This document shows, in pieces, positions 32,801 to 37,985 of a stretch of DNA of 41,323 bases. The position numbers and the translations under genes were made by a program. The stretch comes from Clostridiales bacterium PH28_bin88 (lineage in GTDB: Bacteria; Bacillota; PH28-bin88): the NCBI GenBank assembly GCA_000987045.1, contig LAKY01000095.1, forward strand, positions 1 through 41,323. The letters run 5' to 3'. The notes under the pieces are model-generated. The model ran no database searches. It was not told the origin of the DNA and saw nothing but the letters and a program-made list of their open reading frames with translations. The stretch's first letter is position 1; every line of letters begins with the position of its first letter.

Positions 32801-32839
32801 GATACTGTCCGTCAAATCGTCCTCCGGGTTATGCGACAT
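29834..32839 (-). CDS. TOPRIM primase-helicase, large fused replication protein
   Basis: A 1001-aa replication protein. Residues 1-100 are a CHC2-like domain that keeps the fold pattern (HWYSRNEWGDVIQWVQ) but has lost the zinc ligands. A TOPRIM fold follows at about 290-360: VVIVEGQADAIS (Glu 296, Asp 300) and LALDMDYTG (Asp 339, 341). The helicase at about 640-770 shows Walker A AMGSAGAGKS (around 650-657), Walker B GTVLIDEAD (around 691-699) and an AAA+-like continuation. Residues 896-975 form a C-terminal winged helix with a paralogue encoded nearby. It should unwind and prime at the phage origin. The start MSHNPEDD has no clear ribosome site and sits within a repeated ATGTCGCATAA. Confidence 0.9.
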   Translation of the reverse strand: MSHNPEDDLTDSIVDLIKSKLRIEDVIEQDGFPLPKRGRWRKCTTPHTGGLVVDVQGQVYHWYSRNEWGDVIQWVQNQHKLDFKAACELLCRLAGLPDPNWSGQDPAVRLAARQREDALEVAQRVFMRWLLKSDQAVAYCAGRGWKVWQDLSDPETPGGADRQPGAVMLAKLGYSGEGTDEERQELRGELIAGGVDLDSPVAVAILGYRGDVQSWAAKHNLEGINPDWVERGYIPGIFGKNRLVYPHLVNGRIRYLSSRGIIEKFHYNLPDILVGKRQVFNNHVYATATETVVIVEGQADAISWGLWGYAAVALAGVSLDEEMAKLLRERHKNIYLALDMDYTGINNAWRLAELLGPTVRLLPISDPGALLLPLNSDLQAKQREAIEQAGDYLRAISAVMRWPIGEKFATYPVDGDERQVKDSNDLLRSMAAAGHDDDKQASVAKLLLDRAPMFVEAVTSWAGAREGAARDEAIKRAVGIINRLDEFSLAQNKGRLAKILQVTMRELERMLKAAAAQATKERSGGEATYTWGEYVDGWLLEYLYDRENGRALLAWRDPDGKVDSGFGVAINGRFYEPYPPNDLMKMGSIHFPSALGDKKSIAELVTYLRMYLKSVYIMPSDKLTKLVAYWILETWLYDCFSSTIYLRAMGSAGAGKSEFVLRVGLACYRMMQASGTDTTASLFRAVHRYRGTVLIDEADISYSDTDNEMVKFYNQGAFKGRPIMRTREVTLEDGSKDWETVAYNIYSPKLIGMRKDFKDDAVGTRSLTLKLVTREMPELVAAGIPLNVDEAILAKAQAIRNLLLRFRLEHWQPEIPIDAAWFDLSISPRLNQVAGPLLAIARDDPEQQEDIRQVLRDYYQETILNQSMTMTARIIEALWKIWKYPDLRKEMVRVDEEGNSLIKIGDVTRIANEIMDEMNDPDAEDTDEDVKRSRRTEIKAQRVGRILREELMMQVSDRRRDGFWVYWNEPRMLGLSTKFGVNPDNFGPQPEKAKPVQERLA

Positions 32840-32928
32840 AAATTCGCAGGGATAAGGGCATCAAAAAGGGGTAAAAATTGCTCAAAACAGAGAAGATGTG
32901 TCGCATAATCCGCACTTATGCGACATAA
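32829..32928. repeat. TTATGCGACA repeat cluster at the primase start
   Basis: TTATGCGACATAA occurs at 32829-32841 and 32916-32928; TTATGCGACA occurs again in reverse at 32899-32908, so the last two form a perfect inverted repeat with 10-bp arms and a 7-nt spacer. The first copy contains the ATG of the primase (MSHN); the third would start a 14-residue peptide MSHKCGLC. The cluster looks like an operator or iteron set controlling the replication gene. Confidence 0.7.
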
Positions 32929-32936
32929 AAACCGGC

Positions 32937-33287
32937 TCACTCAGGCCGCCTTTTAACAGATCCCGCGCGCCCGGGAGGGACCGGAACGGGTTCTGGGTGA
33001 ACTCTGTGATCCGTTTTGCTACTGCATTCAATAAATTGAGCAGGCGCGGGGTGAGGACTGGCAGGGGGGCGCTCAGCGAGTGAGCGCTGGACGGCGCGCA
33101 TGAGTCGGACCGCCTGGCGTAGATCGTCGAGGGCGGGAGCCAGCAGGCTGGCCTGGCGGCTGACGCTGACAGCGGCGTCGATGCGCTCGCTGACCAGACG
33201 CAAATAAACCAGCGCGGACCCCAGCCGGGCGAGATCACCCTCGAGCTGCTCGAGCCGCGCTGAGTCCTCAGTCCTCATCCTGGCCAT
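32937..33287 (-). pseudogene. Helical protein split by a frameshift at a C6 run
   Basis: The 116-aa frame from ATG 33287 begins with clear helices (MARMRTEDSARLEQLEGDLARLGSALVYLRLVSE; LLAPALDDLRQAVRLMRAVQRSLAER) and then turns into low-quality sequence rich in Pro and His. In the next frame the quality returns (VLTPRLLNLLNAVAKRITEFTQNPFRSLPGARDLLKGGLSEP) down to a stop at 32882. The switch falls at a run of six C (minus strand, 33069-33064). Losing one base would give a single protein of about 135 residues. This is either a sequencing indel, a true break, or a slippage site. The function is unknown. Confidence 0.55.
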
Positions 33288-33621
33288 CGCAAGGTCTCAA
33301 TGCGCGCGCCTCACGCTCAGCGAGACGAGCACGGGCGCGAATGTCCAGGTAATGATCCAGGGCATGGCTGGCGATAACAACCAGACCACCAGCTGCTGTC
33401 AGGATCCACAGCGCGGCGAGCCCTTTCCACGACCACCACAGCAGCAGCAGAACCGTGAGAGGTAGGTGGATGGCCAGCACACCGGCGATGTAGCATTCAA
33501 CCGGGCGCAGCTCGCGACCGATGAGCATGGGCCAGGGAAAATAATGTTCAACAATCAGTATCAACGCCGTCACCAGGGCGGCGATCAGGATCGGGTAGAT
33601 TGGCACTTGCACGGCGGGCAT
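33268..33621 (-). CDS. Membrane protein with three helices
   Basis: A 117-aa protein with GGAGG eight bases before its ATG. Helices: YPILIAALVTALILIVEHYF; CYIAGVLAIHLPLTVLLLLWWSW; LAALWILTAAGGLVVIASHAL. A basic-acidic helix forms the tail (LDIRARARLAEREARALR). It overlaps neighbours on both sides (74 and 20 bases). Unrecognised; one of several membrane proteins in the early cluster. Confidence 0.7.
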   Translation of the reverse strand: MPAVQVPIYPILIAALVTALILIVEHYFPWPMLIGRELRPVECYIAGVLAIHLPLTVLLLLWWSWKGLAALWILTAAGGLVVIASHALDHYLDIRARARLAEREARALRPCDGQDED

Positions 33622-33739
33622 CGCGGGATTCCTCCAGGAGCTTCAATAAGGTTCGCATGGCGTGGCGATATGCCGGGACCTTTTCAGGCGGCAGCGGCAC
33701 GTAGGCGGCCTTCAATTCGACAGTCAGTTTTTTATCCAT
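33548..33739 (-). CDS. Small protein of unknown function
   Basis: A 63-aa protein: MDKKLTVELKAAYVPLPPEKVPAYRHAMRTLLKLLEESRDA, a strand and a long helix, then a low-complexity polar end overlapping the next gene. It follows a hairpin at 33751-33776. The N-terminal half looks like real coding sequence (amphipathic helix) while the last 20 residues lie in the overlap. No good ribosome binding site is visible. Moderate support only. Confidence 0.5.
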   Translation of the reverse strand: MDKKLTVELKAAYVPLPPEKVPAYRHAMRTLLKLLEESRDARRASANLPDPDRRPGDGVDTDC

Positions 33740-33750
33740 AGCGGCTTGAT

Positions 33751-33776
33751 CAGGAGCGCCGCGGTGGGCGCTCCTG
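33751..33776. terminator. Perfect hairpin between leftward genes (possible attenuator)
   Basis: CAGGAGCGCC (33751-33760) and GGCGCTCCTG (33767-33776) form a perfect 10-bp stem with a 6-nt loop, right after the stop of the 198-aa gene at 33782. There is no U-run on the leftward transcript, so termination would be partial at best. It may separate expression of upstream regulators from the membrane and replication genes. Confidence 0.5.
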
Positions 33777-33781
33777 GTGGG

Positions 33782-34378
33782 TTAGAGACCGCGCTCGTCG
33801 AGGCGTTCATCGACAATGCCGCGGATGTAATCGGTCAGCTCGCCAAGCAGCGGGTTGATGATGATCGGATCGTCATCGACGGGCACATATTCGAGTTCCA
33901 GGGGCGCAGGGCTGGCGGGCAATTTGTAATTCTCAAGTTGCCTGTGGGCCTCCTGGTAACGCTCAAAAGCCATGGCCAGAGCGATATCCAGATCCGAGGT
34001 GTAATTTGAGCGACCGCCGATTTGACGCCAGATCAGGTTTCCATCGATGATTTCGTCGAGCTCGGCAATGATGTATTCGGGCCGGTTATTGAGATCGAAA
34101 TCGACAAAGATCGGCGCAAACCCCCAGATATCCAGCAACCATCTGACATTTGTGAAATGCGACGGCGCGAGAGCCTGCTGGTCATCCCTGGACAAAAATA
34201 CGCGGACTGCTTCGGGGAGCTGGCTTTGGGCCTGCTGATAATATTCGAGCCACTTTTTTTCGTTCTTTTGCTGGTGCTTGCGCCTCTCGCTCTCTTTTTG
34301 CTCCTGATCGACGCGGAGCTTTTCCCGGCCGCGTTCGACGGCTTCGATGATCCCAGGGGAAAAAACAATTTCGTTCAT
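33782..34378 (-). CDS. Unknown protein with coiled-coil N-terminus
   Basis: A 198-aa protein. Residues 15-60 are charged helix (IIEAVERGREKLRVDQEQKE, then KKWLEYYQQAQSQLPEAVRVFLS), probably coiled coil. Residues 75-150 form a mixed domain (HFTNVRWLLDIWGFAPIFVDFDLNNRPEYIIAELDEIIDGNLIW; DIALAMAFERYQEAHRQLENY). The end is acidic (VPVDDDPIIINPLL; DYIRGIVDERLDERG). GTGAGGA precedes the ATG. No family recognised; it lies among early genes just after the tyrosine recombinase. Confidence 0.75.
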   Translation of the reverse strand: MNEIVFSPGIIEAVERGREKLRVDQEQKESERRKHQQKNEKKWLEYYQQAQSQLPEAVRVFLSRDDQQALAPSHFTNVRWLLDIWGFAPIFVDFDLNNRPEYIIAELDEIIDGNLIWRQIGGRSNYTSDLDIALAMAFERYQEAHRQLENYKLPASPAPLELEYVPVDDDPIIINPLLGELTDYIRGIVDERLDERGL

Positions 34379-34386
34379 TCCTCACC

Positions 34387-34584
34387 TCACTCTTTGCGTA
34401 TGGCGGATACAAAAATTCGACTACGAAAATCTTCCGGCGGCTGGAGGGTGTAGGCTTTTGAAAACTCGATCACCTCGAAGCCGCGCGACTCCAACAGTTC
34501 GCCGATCATCTCGGCCATTGCCGCGACATCCTCATGGGCTGCGATCACGCGCACTTTGACCAGCCCGTGGGCTGTGCTGTCCAT
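34387..34584 (-). CDS. Small protein after tyrosine recombinase
   Basis: A 65-aa protein with an excellent ribosome binding site (AAGGAGGGGTT) before ATG 34584. Sequence: DSTAHGLVKVRVIAAHEDVAA, then MAEMIGELLESRGFEVIEFS, then KAYTLQPPEDFRSRIFVSAIRK. This is a strand-helix-strand pattern like a small ferredoxin-type domain. It starts 10 bases after the recombinase stop. It may be an accessory factor, but no known family is apparent. Confidence 0.75.
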   Translation of the reverse strand: MDSTAHGLVKVRVIAAHEDVAAMAEMIGELLESRGFEVIEFSKAYTLQPPEDFRSRIFVSAIRKE

Positions 34585-34593
34585 AACCCCTCC

Positions 34594-35517
34594 TTATAGG
34601 TTTTCTACGGCGGCGGCGTAATCGCCCCAGCCGGGTTTGATGTAGATGGCGGTGGTCTCCAGGCGGGCGTGACCGAGCAGCTGCTGGATGAGGGTGAGCG
34701 GCTGGCCATCATCGGCCAGACGTTTGGCAAACGAGTGCCGCAGCTGGTGAGGGGTGACCTCAAGGCCGCACTGGCGCCCGATCTCCCCCACACGCCGCTG
34801 GACCTGACGGGTGGTGATCCGCCCAGAACCTTTACCCATAAAAAGCGGACCACCACCCGATCCTGACCCGCGCAGGGTAAGCCAGTTTGCCACTGCGCGG
34901 CGGACCTCGGCGCCGAGGGGGAGATCCCGGCGCTTGGTCCCTTTACCCATACGCACCGCCACCCGCCCGGCGCGCTCGGTCATCAGAATGTCATCGATTT
35001 CCAGGGCGACAATTTCACCCTCACGCAGCCCGGCATGCAGCATGAGCAGCACCATGGCCTGGTCGCGGGCGGCCTGGGCCATGGCGGCAGGGGTGCGCGC
35101 GGCGTTGAGGTTGCGCTCGAGCTGGCGCAGGATCTTGTTCTGCTCGCTGCGGGATAACCAGCGCGGAGGCAGCGCGACCTGCGCTGCCTCCGCGACACCG
35201 GCGAGCGGATCGTAGGTAATCGCGCCGATCTGGCGGGCGTACTGGCAAAGCATGGCCAGGGTGGCCCGGCGGCGGTTCCAGGTGGCCGGTTTGACCCGCT
35301 CGACCTCAAGCGAGTGGGCGCGGTAGGCGCGCAGATCCACGGAGGTGAGCAGGTCGATGGAAAAGGCCTGCTGGTTGACCTGGCGAAACCAGGCAGCGTA
35401 GCGCTCCAGATCGGAGCGGTAGGATGCGATGGTGCGGGCGGCTGCGCCGCGCTCCTGCAGCCAGGCGCAGAAGCCTGGATGCCAGTCGGTGAGGACAGTT
35501 GCCTGCAGCTCAATCAT
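34594..35517 (-). CDS. Tyrosine recombinase, XerC/D-like
   Basis: A 307-aa recombinase from ATG 35517, chosen for an eight-base overlap with the preceding gene; a longer frame to 35637 has no family match in its extra part. Residues 13-105 are the SAM-like core-binding domain (PGFCAWLQERGAAARTIASY, SDLERYAAWFRQV). The catalytic domain shows Arg 165 (LREGE), Lys 192 or 195 (GKGTKRRDLPLG), His 257 and Arg 260 (HQLRHSFA), His 283 (LLGHA) and Tyr 292 (TTAIYIKP). All catalytic positions are present. It could resolve dimers or act in integration beside the serine recombinase at the genome end. Confidence 0.9.
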   Translation of the reverse strand: MIELQATVLTDWHPGFCAWLQERGAAARTIASYRSDLERYAAWFRQVNQQAFSIDLLTSVDLRAYRAHSLEVERVKPATWNRRRATLAMLCQYARQIGAITYDPLAGVAEAAQVALPPRWLSRSEQNKILRQLERNLNAARTPAAMAQAARDQAMVLLMLHAGLREGEIVALEIDDILMTERAGRVAVRMGKGTKRRDLPLGAEVRRAVANWLTLRGSGSGGGPLFMGKGSGRITTRQVQRRVGEIGRQCGLEVTPHQLRHSFAKRLADDGQPLTLIQQLLGHARLETTAIYIKPGWGDYAAAVENL

Positions 35518-35860
35518 TGGACACCCCCAATGCGCGGCAGAGAATATCCAGCTGCTGCTGGTTCCAGAAGACACGATAACCATCACGGGTGCGGATGGAT
35601 GCCAGGCCGAGATCCGCGCAGGCGCGCCCGATCTCATGCGGGGTGCGGTCGGGCAGCTCGGCGGCTATGTGGCCAACGATGGCCGACCAGTTGGACACGC
35701 CCTCCAGATAATCCTCGCGCACGATCGAGGAGCCAAATTCCGAGGCTTTGAGGATGAAACGAAGCACCTGGCGGGCGGTCACCTCGGGGTCGCTGCGCAG
35801 CCTGGGCGCGTAGGCGACCACGTCGGCATAGGTGCGCGAGTCTAAAACTCTGCTGTACAT
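35510..35860 (-). CDS. Winged-helix-like early protein
   Basis: A 116-aa protein with AAGGAG before its ATG. The C-terminal half (LPDRTPHEIGRACADLGLASIRTRDGYRVFWNQQQLDILCRALG) looks like a small winged helix: helix ADLGL followed by the strand pair RDGYRVFWN. The N-terminal half is helical (VTARQVLRFILKASEFGSSIV; YLEGVSNWSAIVGHIAAEL). It could regulate the downstream tyrosine recombinase, which overlaps its end. Family not identified. Confidence 0.7.
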   Translation of the reverse strand: MYSRVLDSRTYADVVAYAPRLRSDPEVTARQVLRFILKASEFGSSIVREDYLEGVSNWSAIVGHIAAELPDRTPHEIGRACADLGLASIRTRDGYRVFWNQQQLDILCRALGVSND

Positions 35861-35893
35861 GATTAATCTCCTTATCTCTTTTGGTTTGTGCAG

Positions 35894-35989
35894 TTACGAA
35901 AGAATGGCCCCGATGATGCCGCCAATGATGAACAGGACGGCCAGGAGCCAGTTTTGCCAGTCTGTGCGGAATGAATAATGCTTTTGCAT
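35894..35989 (-). CDS. 31-aa membrane peptide
   Basis: The frame reads MQKHYSFRTDWQNW followed by LLAVLFIIGGIIGAIL and Ser. It has a GGGGA-type site seven bases upstream and one clear membrane helix with a GxxxG-like face. It lies in the tight early cluster after the HicA-like protein and could be a toxin-like or exclusion peptide, or a small membrane anchor. It is too short for homology; support comes from the helix, spacing and orientation. Confidence 0.5.
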   Translation of the reverse strand: MQKHYSFRTDWQNWLLAVLFIIGGIIGAILS

Positions 35990-36042
35990 GTGAAAAATCC
36001 CCATTTCTTATTGCGGTGTGCTACGCTGTTGCCATGAGTAGA

Positions 36043-36327
36043 TCAGGCCAGCCACTGTCCAACAATCGACGAGACCTGGCAGAGCGCGATCCAGACGATA
36101 CCGCCGATGCCCACCAGGGCCAGCATTTTGGCTATGGAACGGCGCGTGCCGGTGGGAATCTCGCCGCGGTGCTGGGGTACAGGGACCGAAACACCCTGGT
36201 CGACGAATTTATAGACCTTGTGGCTGGTGCCGTTCTGGCGCTCGGTGTAGTGGACGCCGGAGCTGTTGATCAGACGGTCGAAGTCACGCGAGGTACGGCA
36301 GCCGTCAAGCGAGCGCTTTTTGGCCAT
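36043..36327 (-). CDS. HicA-like domain with C-terminal membrane helix
   Basis: A 94-aa protein from ATG 36327, with GGAGGTG five bases upstream and a 23-base overlap with the previous gene; the frame upstream of that ATG is not coding. Residues 10-65 resemble a HicA toxin: LINSSGVHYTERQNGTSHKVYKF with the GTSH His at 36, then VSVPVPQHRGEIPTGTRRSIAK, which matches the VPVHxGxxxxGTxRSI pattern. Unlike HicA, a hydrophobic helix follows (residues 68-90, LALVGIGGIVWIALCQVSSIVG). No HicB antitoxin is adjacent. The mRNA-interferase activity of HicA is inferred for the family and is not certain here. Confidence 0.65.
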   Translation of the reverse strand: MAKKRSLDGCRTSRDFDRLINSSGVHYTERQNGTSHKVYKFVDQGVSVPVPQHRGEIPTGTRRSIAKMLALVGIGGIVWIALCQVSSIVGQWLA

Positions 36328-36484
36328 CCAGCACCTCCTCGGGGACCTCCGTGGCAATGACCGGGCCCATGTACAGGCCGCGCATTTCGACCTCTTCGAG
36401 GATGCGGTCCTGGAGCGCCTCGCGCAGCTCGGCAGCCCTGGCATTGTCGAGGTGATAGACGGAAACGGTGAATCTGTATTCCAT
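36305..36484 (-). CDS. 59-aa early protein upstream of HicA-like gene
   Basis: Encodes MEYRFTVSVYHLDNARAAE, LREALQDRILEEVEMRGLY, then MGPVIATEVPEEVLDGQ and KALA, a strand, an amphipathic helix and a further strand. AAAGGAG stands five bases before ATG. It overlaps the HicA-like gene by 23 bases, an arrangement common for toxin-antitoxin partners. It does not read like HicB, so antitoxin identity is only a hypothesis. Confidence 0.65.
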   Translation of the reverse strand: MEYRFTVSVYHLDNARAAELREALQDRILEEVEMRGLYMGPVIATEVPEEVLDGQKALA

Positions 36485-36506
36485 ATCAGCTCCTTTTTGT
36501 TGACAC

Positions 36507-36686
36507 CTATTCAGCTCGAGCAGGTTCAGGCTTTATTTCACCAGCCTTTACCATACGCTCGAACTCCTGGATGATTAAAAAGCGGGTCATGTCCGACTTG
36601 GAGCGGACAGTGACCTCGCACAGGGTTTCCAGTTTTTCGGCGGTTTCATCATCCATGCGGATGGCGAGATAATTCTCTTTGGGCAT
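36507..36686 (-). CDS. Ribbon-helix-helix regulator (CopG/Arc-like)
   Basis: A 59-aa protein and the first gene behind the strong leftward promoter. LAIRMDDETAEKLETLC gives the ribbon and first helix; SKSDMTRFLIIQEFERMVKAG gives the second helix, the classic RHH pattern. GGAG precedes the ATG by nine bases. It likely binds the inverted repeats in its own promoter region (36706-36747), giving autoregulation and possibly control of the divergent repressor gene. Its family is regulatory in both phage and toxin-antitoxin systems. Confidence 0.8.
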   Translation of the reverse strand: MPKENYLAIRMDDETAEKLETLCEVTVRSKSDMTRFLIIQEFERMVKAGEIKPEPARAE

Positions 36687-36705
36687 TTCGTGCTCCGTAA
36701 CAAAC

Positions 36706-36747
36706 GTTATAAAAAATAACTTGGTTCTATTATATAACTATGGTTAT
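36706..36747. promoter_or_regulatory. Operator-like inverted repeats with half-site ATAAC
   Basis: Two inverted repeats lie in the intergenic region. GTTAT-N5-ATAAC at 36706-36720 lies near the expected leftward start. ATAAC-N4-GTTAT at 36734-36747 lies between the -10 and -35 of the leftward promoter. The 13-mer TATTATATAACTA (36728-36740) is also found at 23739-23751. This suggests binding of one regulator at both control regions. Confidence 0.6.
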
Positions 36748-36757
36748 GAAATGTCAA
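36729..36757 (-). promoter_or_regulatory. Strong leftward early promoter
   Basis: On the minus strand TTGACA (36757-36752) is 17 bases from TATAAT (36734-36729), a consensus sigma70-type promoter. Transcription should begin around 36722 and read the RHH gene at 36686 and the long leftward cluster. Its -35 box overlaps the ATG of the divergent repressor gene at 36751, so binding of polymerase and repressor translation start share sequence. Confidence 0.85.
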
Positions 36758-37224
36758 CTATTTTCCCACAATTGATATACAGTAGCTATAATCTAAGTGT
36801 GGATTTCGCCGATTGGATTACAAGAAAATATATTGAATGGCGTGGTGACGCAATTGGAAACCAAGGATCTATTACGGAGTTTGCTAATTTTGTTGGCGTT
36901 TCGCAGCCATTGATGTCCTCATGGATGAAGAAGGGAGGCAAAAAGCCCAGGAATCAACAATCGATTGTTAAGCTGGTGAAGGCCTTCGGGCCGGAGGTCT
37001 ATGATGTGCTGGGGCTGCCTCGTCCAGGATCCGATGAAGAATTCGACCTGGAACGCCTGCCGGAAGGTCTGAGGCGGCGTTTGCGGGCAGCCACGCGCGA
37101 AGTTAATCGCATCATGGAAAAGCGCGGGTTGTACGGTAGCGACCCGGAAGCGGAGAAGGTGACTATCGAGATATTCGAAAGGTACGGGTTTAAATACACG
37201 CAGACCCGCGAAGAGCCAGATTGA
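36751..37224 (+). CDS. XRE-family HTH protein, repressor candidate
   Basis: A 157-aa protein from ATG 36751; a GTG at 36799, seven bases after a TATAAT, would give a leaderless shorter form (V17 onward) and cannot be excluded. Residues about 35-80 form an XRE/lambda-repressor HTH (SITEFANFVGVSQPLMSSWMKKGGKKPRNQQSIVKLVKAFG) with recognition helix SQPLMSSWM. The rest is helical (LERLPEGLRRRLRAATREVNRIMEKRG). No cleavage domain is visible, so it is unlikely to be a LexA-type CI. The position next to the divergent early promoter, followed by cargo and integrase, fits a lysogeny repressor. Confidence 0.75.
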   Translation: MSTIFPQLIYSSYNLSVDFADWITRKYIEWRGDAIGNQGSITEFANFVGVSQPLMSSWMKKGGKKPRNQQSIVKLVKAFGPEVYDVLGLPRPGSDEEFDLERLPEGLRRRLRAATREVNRIMEKRGLYGSDPEAEKVTIEIFERYGFKYTQTREEPD

Positions 37225-37258
37225 AATTCGATGATTTTAATGCTTTCCTCCCGGTTTC

Positions 37259-37282
37259 ATTATAGAAAATGATTTCTATAAT
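37259..37282. promoter_or_regulatory. Perfect 10-bp-arm palindrome before the lipoprotein gene
   Basis: ATTATAGAAA and TTTCTATAAT are exact complements around ATGA. It is a 24-bp site between the repressor candidate (ends 37224) and the lipoprotein ribosome binding site (37285-37291). No sure promoter boxes were found, although TATAAT occurs in its right arm (TCTATAAT). It may be an operator of the cargo genes. Confidence 0.65.
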
Positions 37283-37299
37283 CCAAGGGGGAAAACAGG

Positions 37300-37968
37300 G
37301 TGAGAAAAGGGGTTAAACCGATGATAAAGAGGAAGATCACCATAATAATGCCGCTGATAATGGTAATTTTTGTTTTTTCAGGATGCGCGCCTTCGGAAGC
37401 AGCCATTCAGACAGCAATAGCGGCTACTGGTAGCGCTGGTGAGGCGGAAACTGAAAAAACATCTGCGCCAGCACGCACGAGAACACCCAGGCCAACCAGG
37501 ACGATAACCGCAACCGTAACTTTAAGGCCAACGGCGACAGAAAAACCAACGGAAATTCCCACGGCAACAAAAACAAATGAAGAATTAGAAAAAATTATCA
37601 AAGATGGCATCGAAGCATTATTGATGACTTTTCTCGAACAAGATATAAACATTATTAATTTGATCCGTATTGAAGAAGACATCATCCAAGTCGAACTAAA
37701 AACTAAAAGGTACGTTAGAGATAGTCAGCCAGATATTTCTTACAAAGTTGTTCAGCAAATTGCTACATTCGCGGGTTTATGGGAGAAAGAGAATAGCCCA
37801 TTAAAAAACCTGTTTCCAGATGGCTTCAATTTATCTCTACTTACTTACTCGGCTGAGGGAAATTATCCATACGATTCATTTACAAACTTCGAGACGTTAT
37901 TGGATGTAGATAAGAAAAATATTTCTTACCAAGAGTGGGTAGAATTAGCTAATGCGGGTTTTAAATAA
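37300..37968 (+). CDS. Lipoprotein (moron) with Thr/Pro-rich linker
   Basis: A 222-aa protein from GTG 37300 with AAGGGGG eight bases upstream; ATG 37321 also has a site and gives a more typical signal peptide start (MIKRKITIIMPLIMVIFVFSGC). The lipobox VFSGC leads to a mature N-terminal Cys. Residues about 45-90 are a Thr/Pro/Arg/Lys-rich linker (RTPRPTRTIT, KPTEIPTATKT). The C-terminal 120 residues (IKDGIEALLMTFLEQDINIINLIRIEEDI; VQQIATFAGLWEKENSPLKNLFPDG) form a small unrecognised domain. Its DNA is much more AT-rich than the phage backbone. It is probably expressed in the lysogen and anchored outside the membrane. Confidence 0.75.
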   Translation: MRKGVKPMIKRKITIIMPLIMVIFVFSGCAPSEAAIQTAIAATGSAGEAETEKTSAPARTRTPRPTRTITATVTLRPTATEKPTEIPTATKTNEELEKIIKDGIEALLMTFLEQDINIINLIRIEEDIIQVELKTKRYVRDSQPDISYKVVQQIATFAGLWEKENSPLKNLFPDGFNLSLLTYSAEGNYPYDSFTNFETLLDVDKKNISYQEWVELANAGFK

Positions 37969-37985
37969 TCAACCAAAGACTTTTT

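Noticed and set aside
35518..35637. N-terminal extension of the tyrosine recombinase
   Set aside because: The extra 40 residues overlap the upstream gene and lie outside the recombinase fold; MIELQATVLTDW matches a usual start.
36679..36750. Start of the repressor at GTG/ATG-like codon 36679
   Set aside because: These codons would cover the leftward promoter and RHH start region; the ATG at 36751 or GTG at 36799 gives the HTH protein without this overlap.
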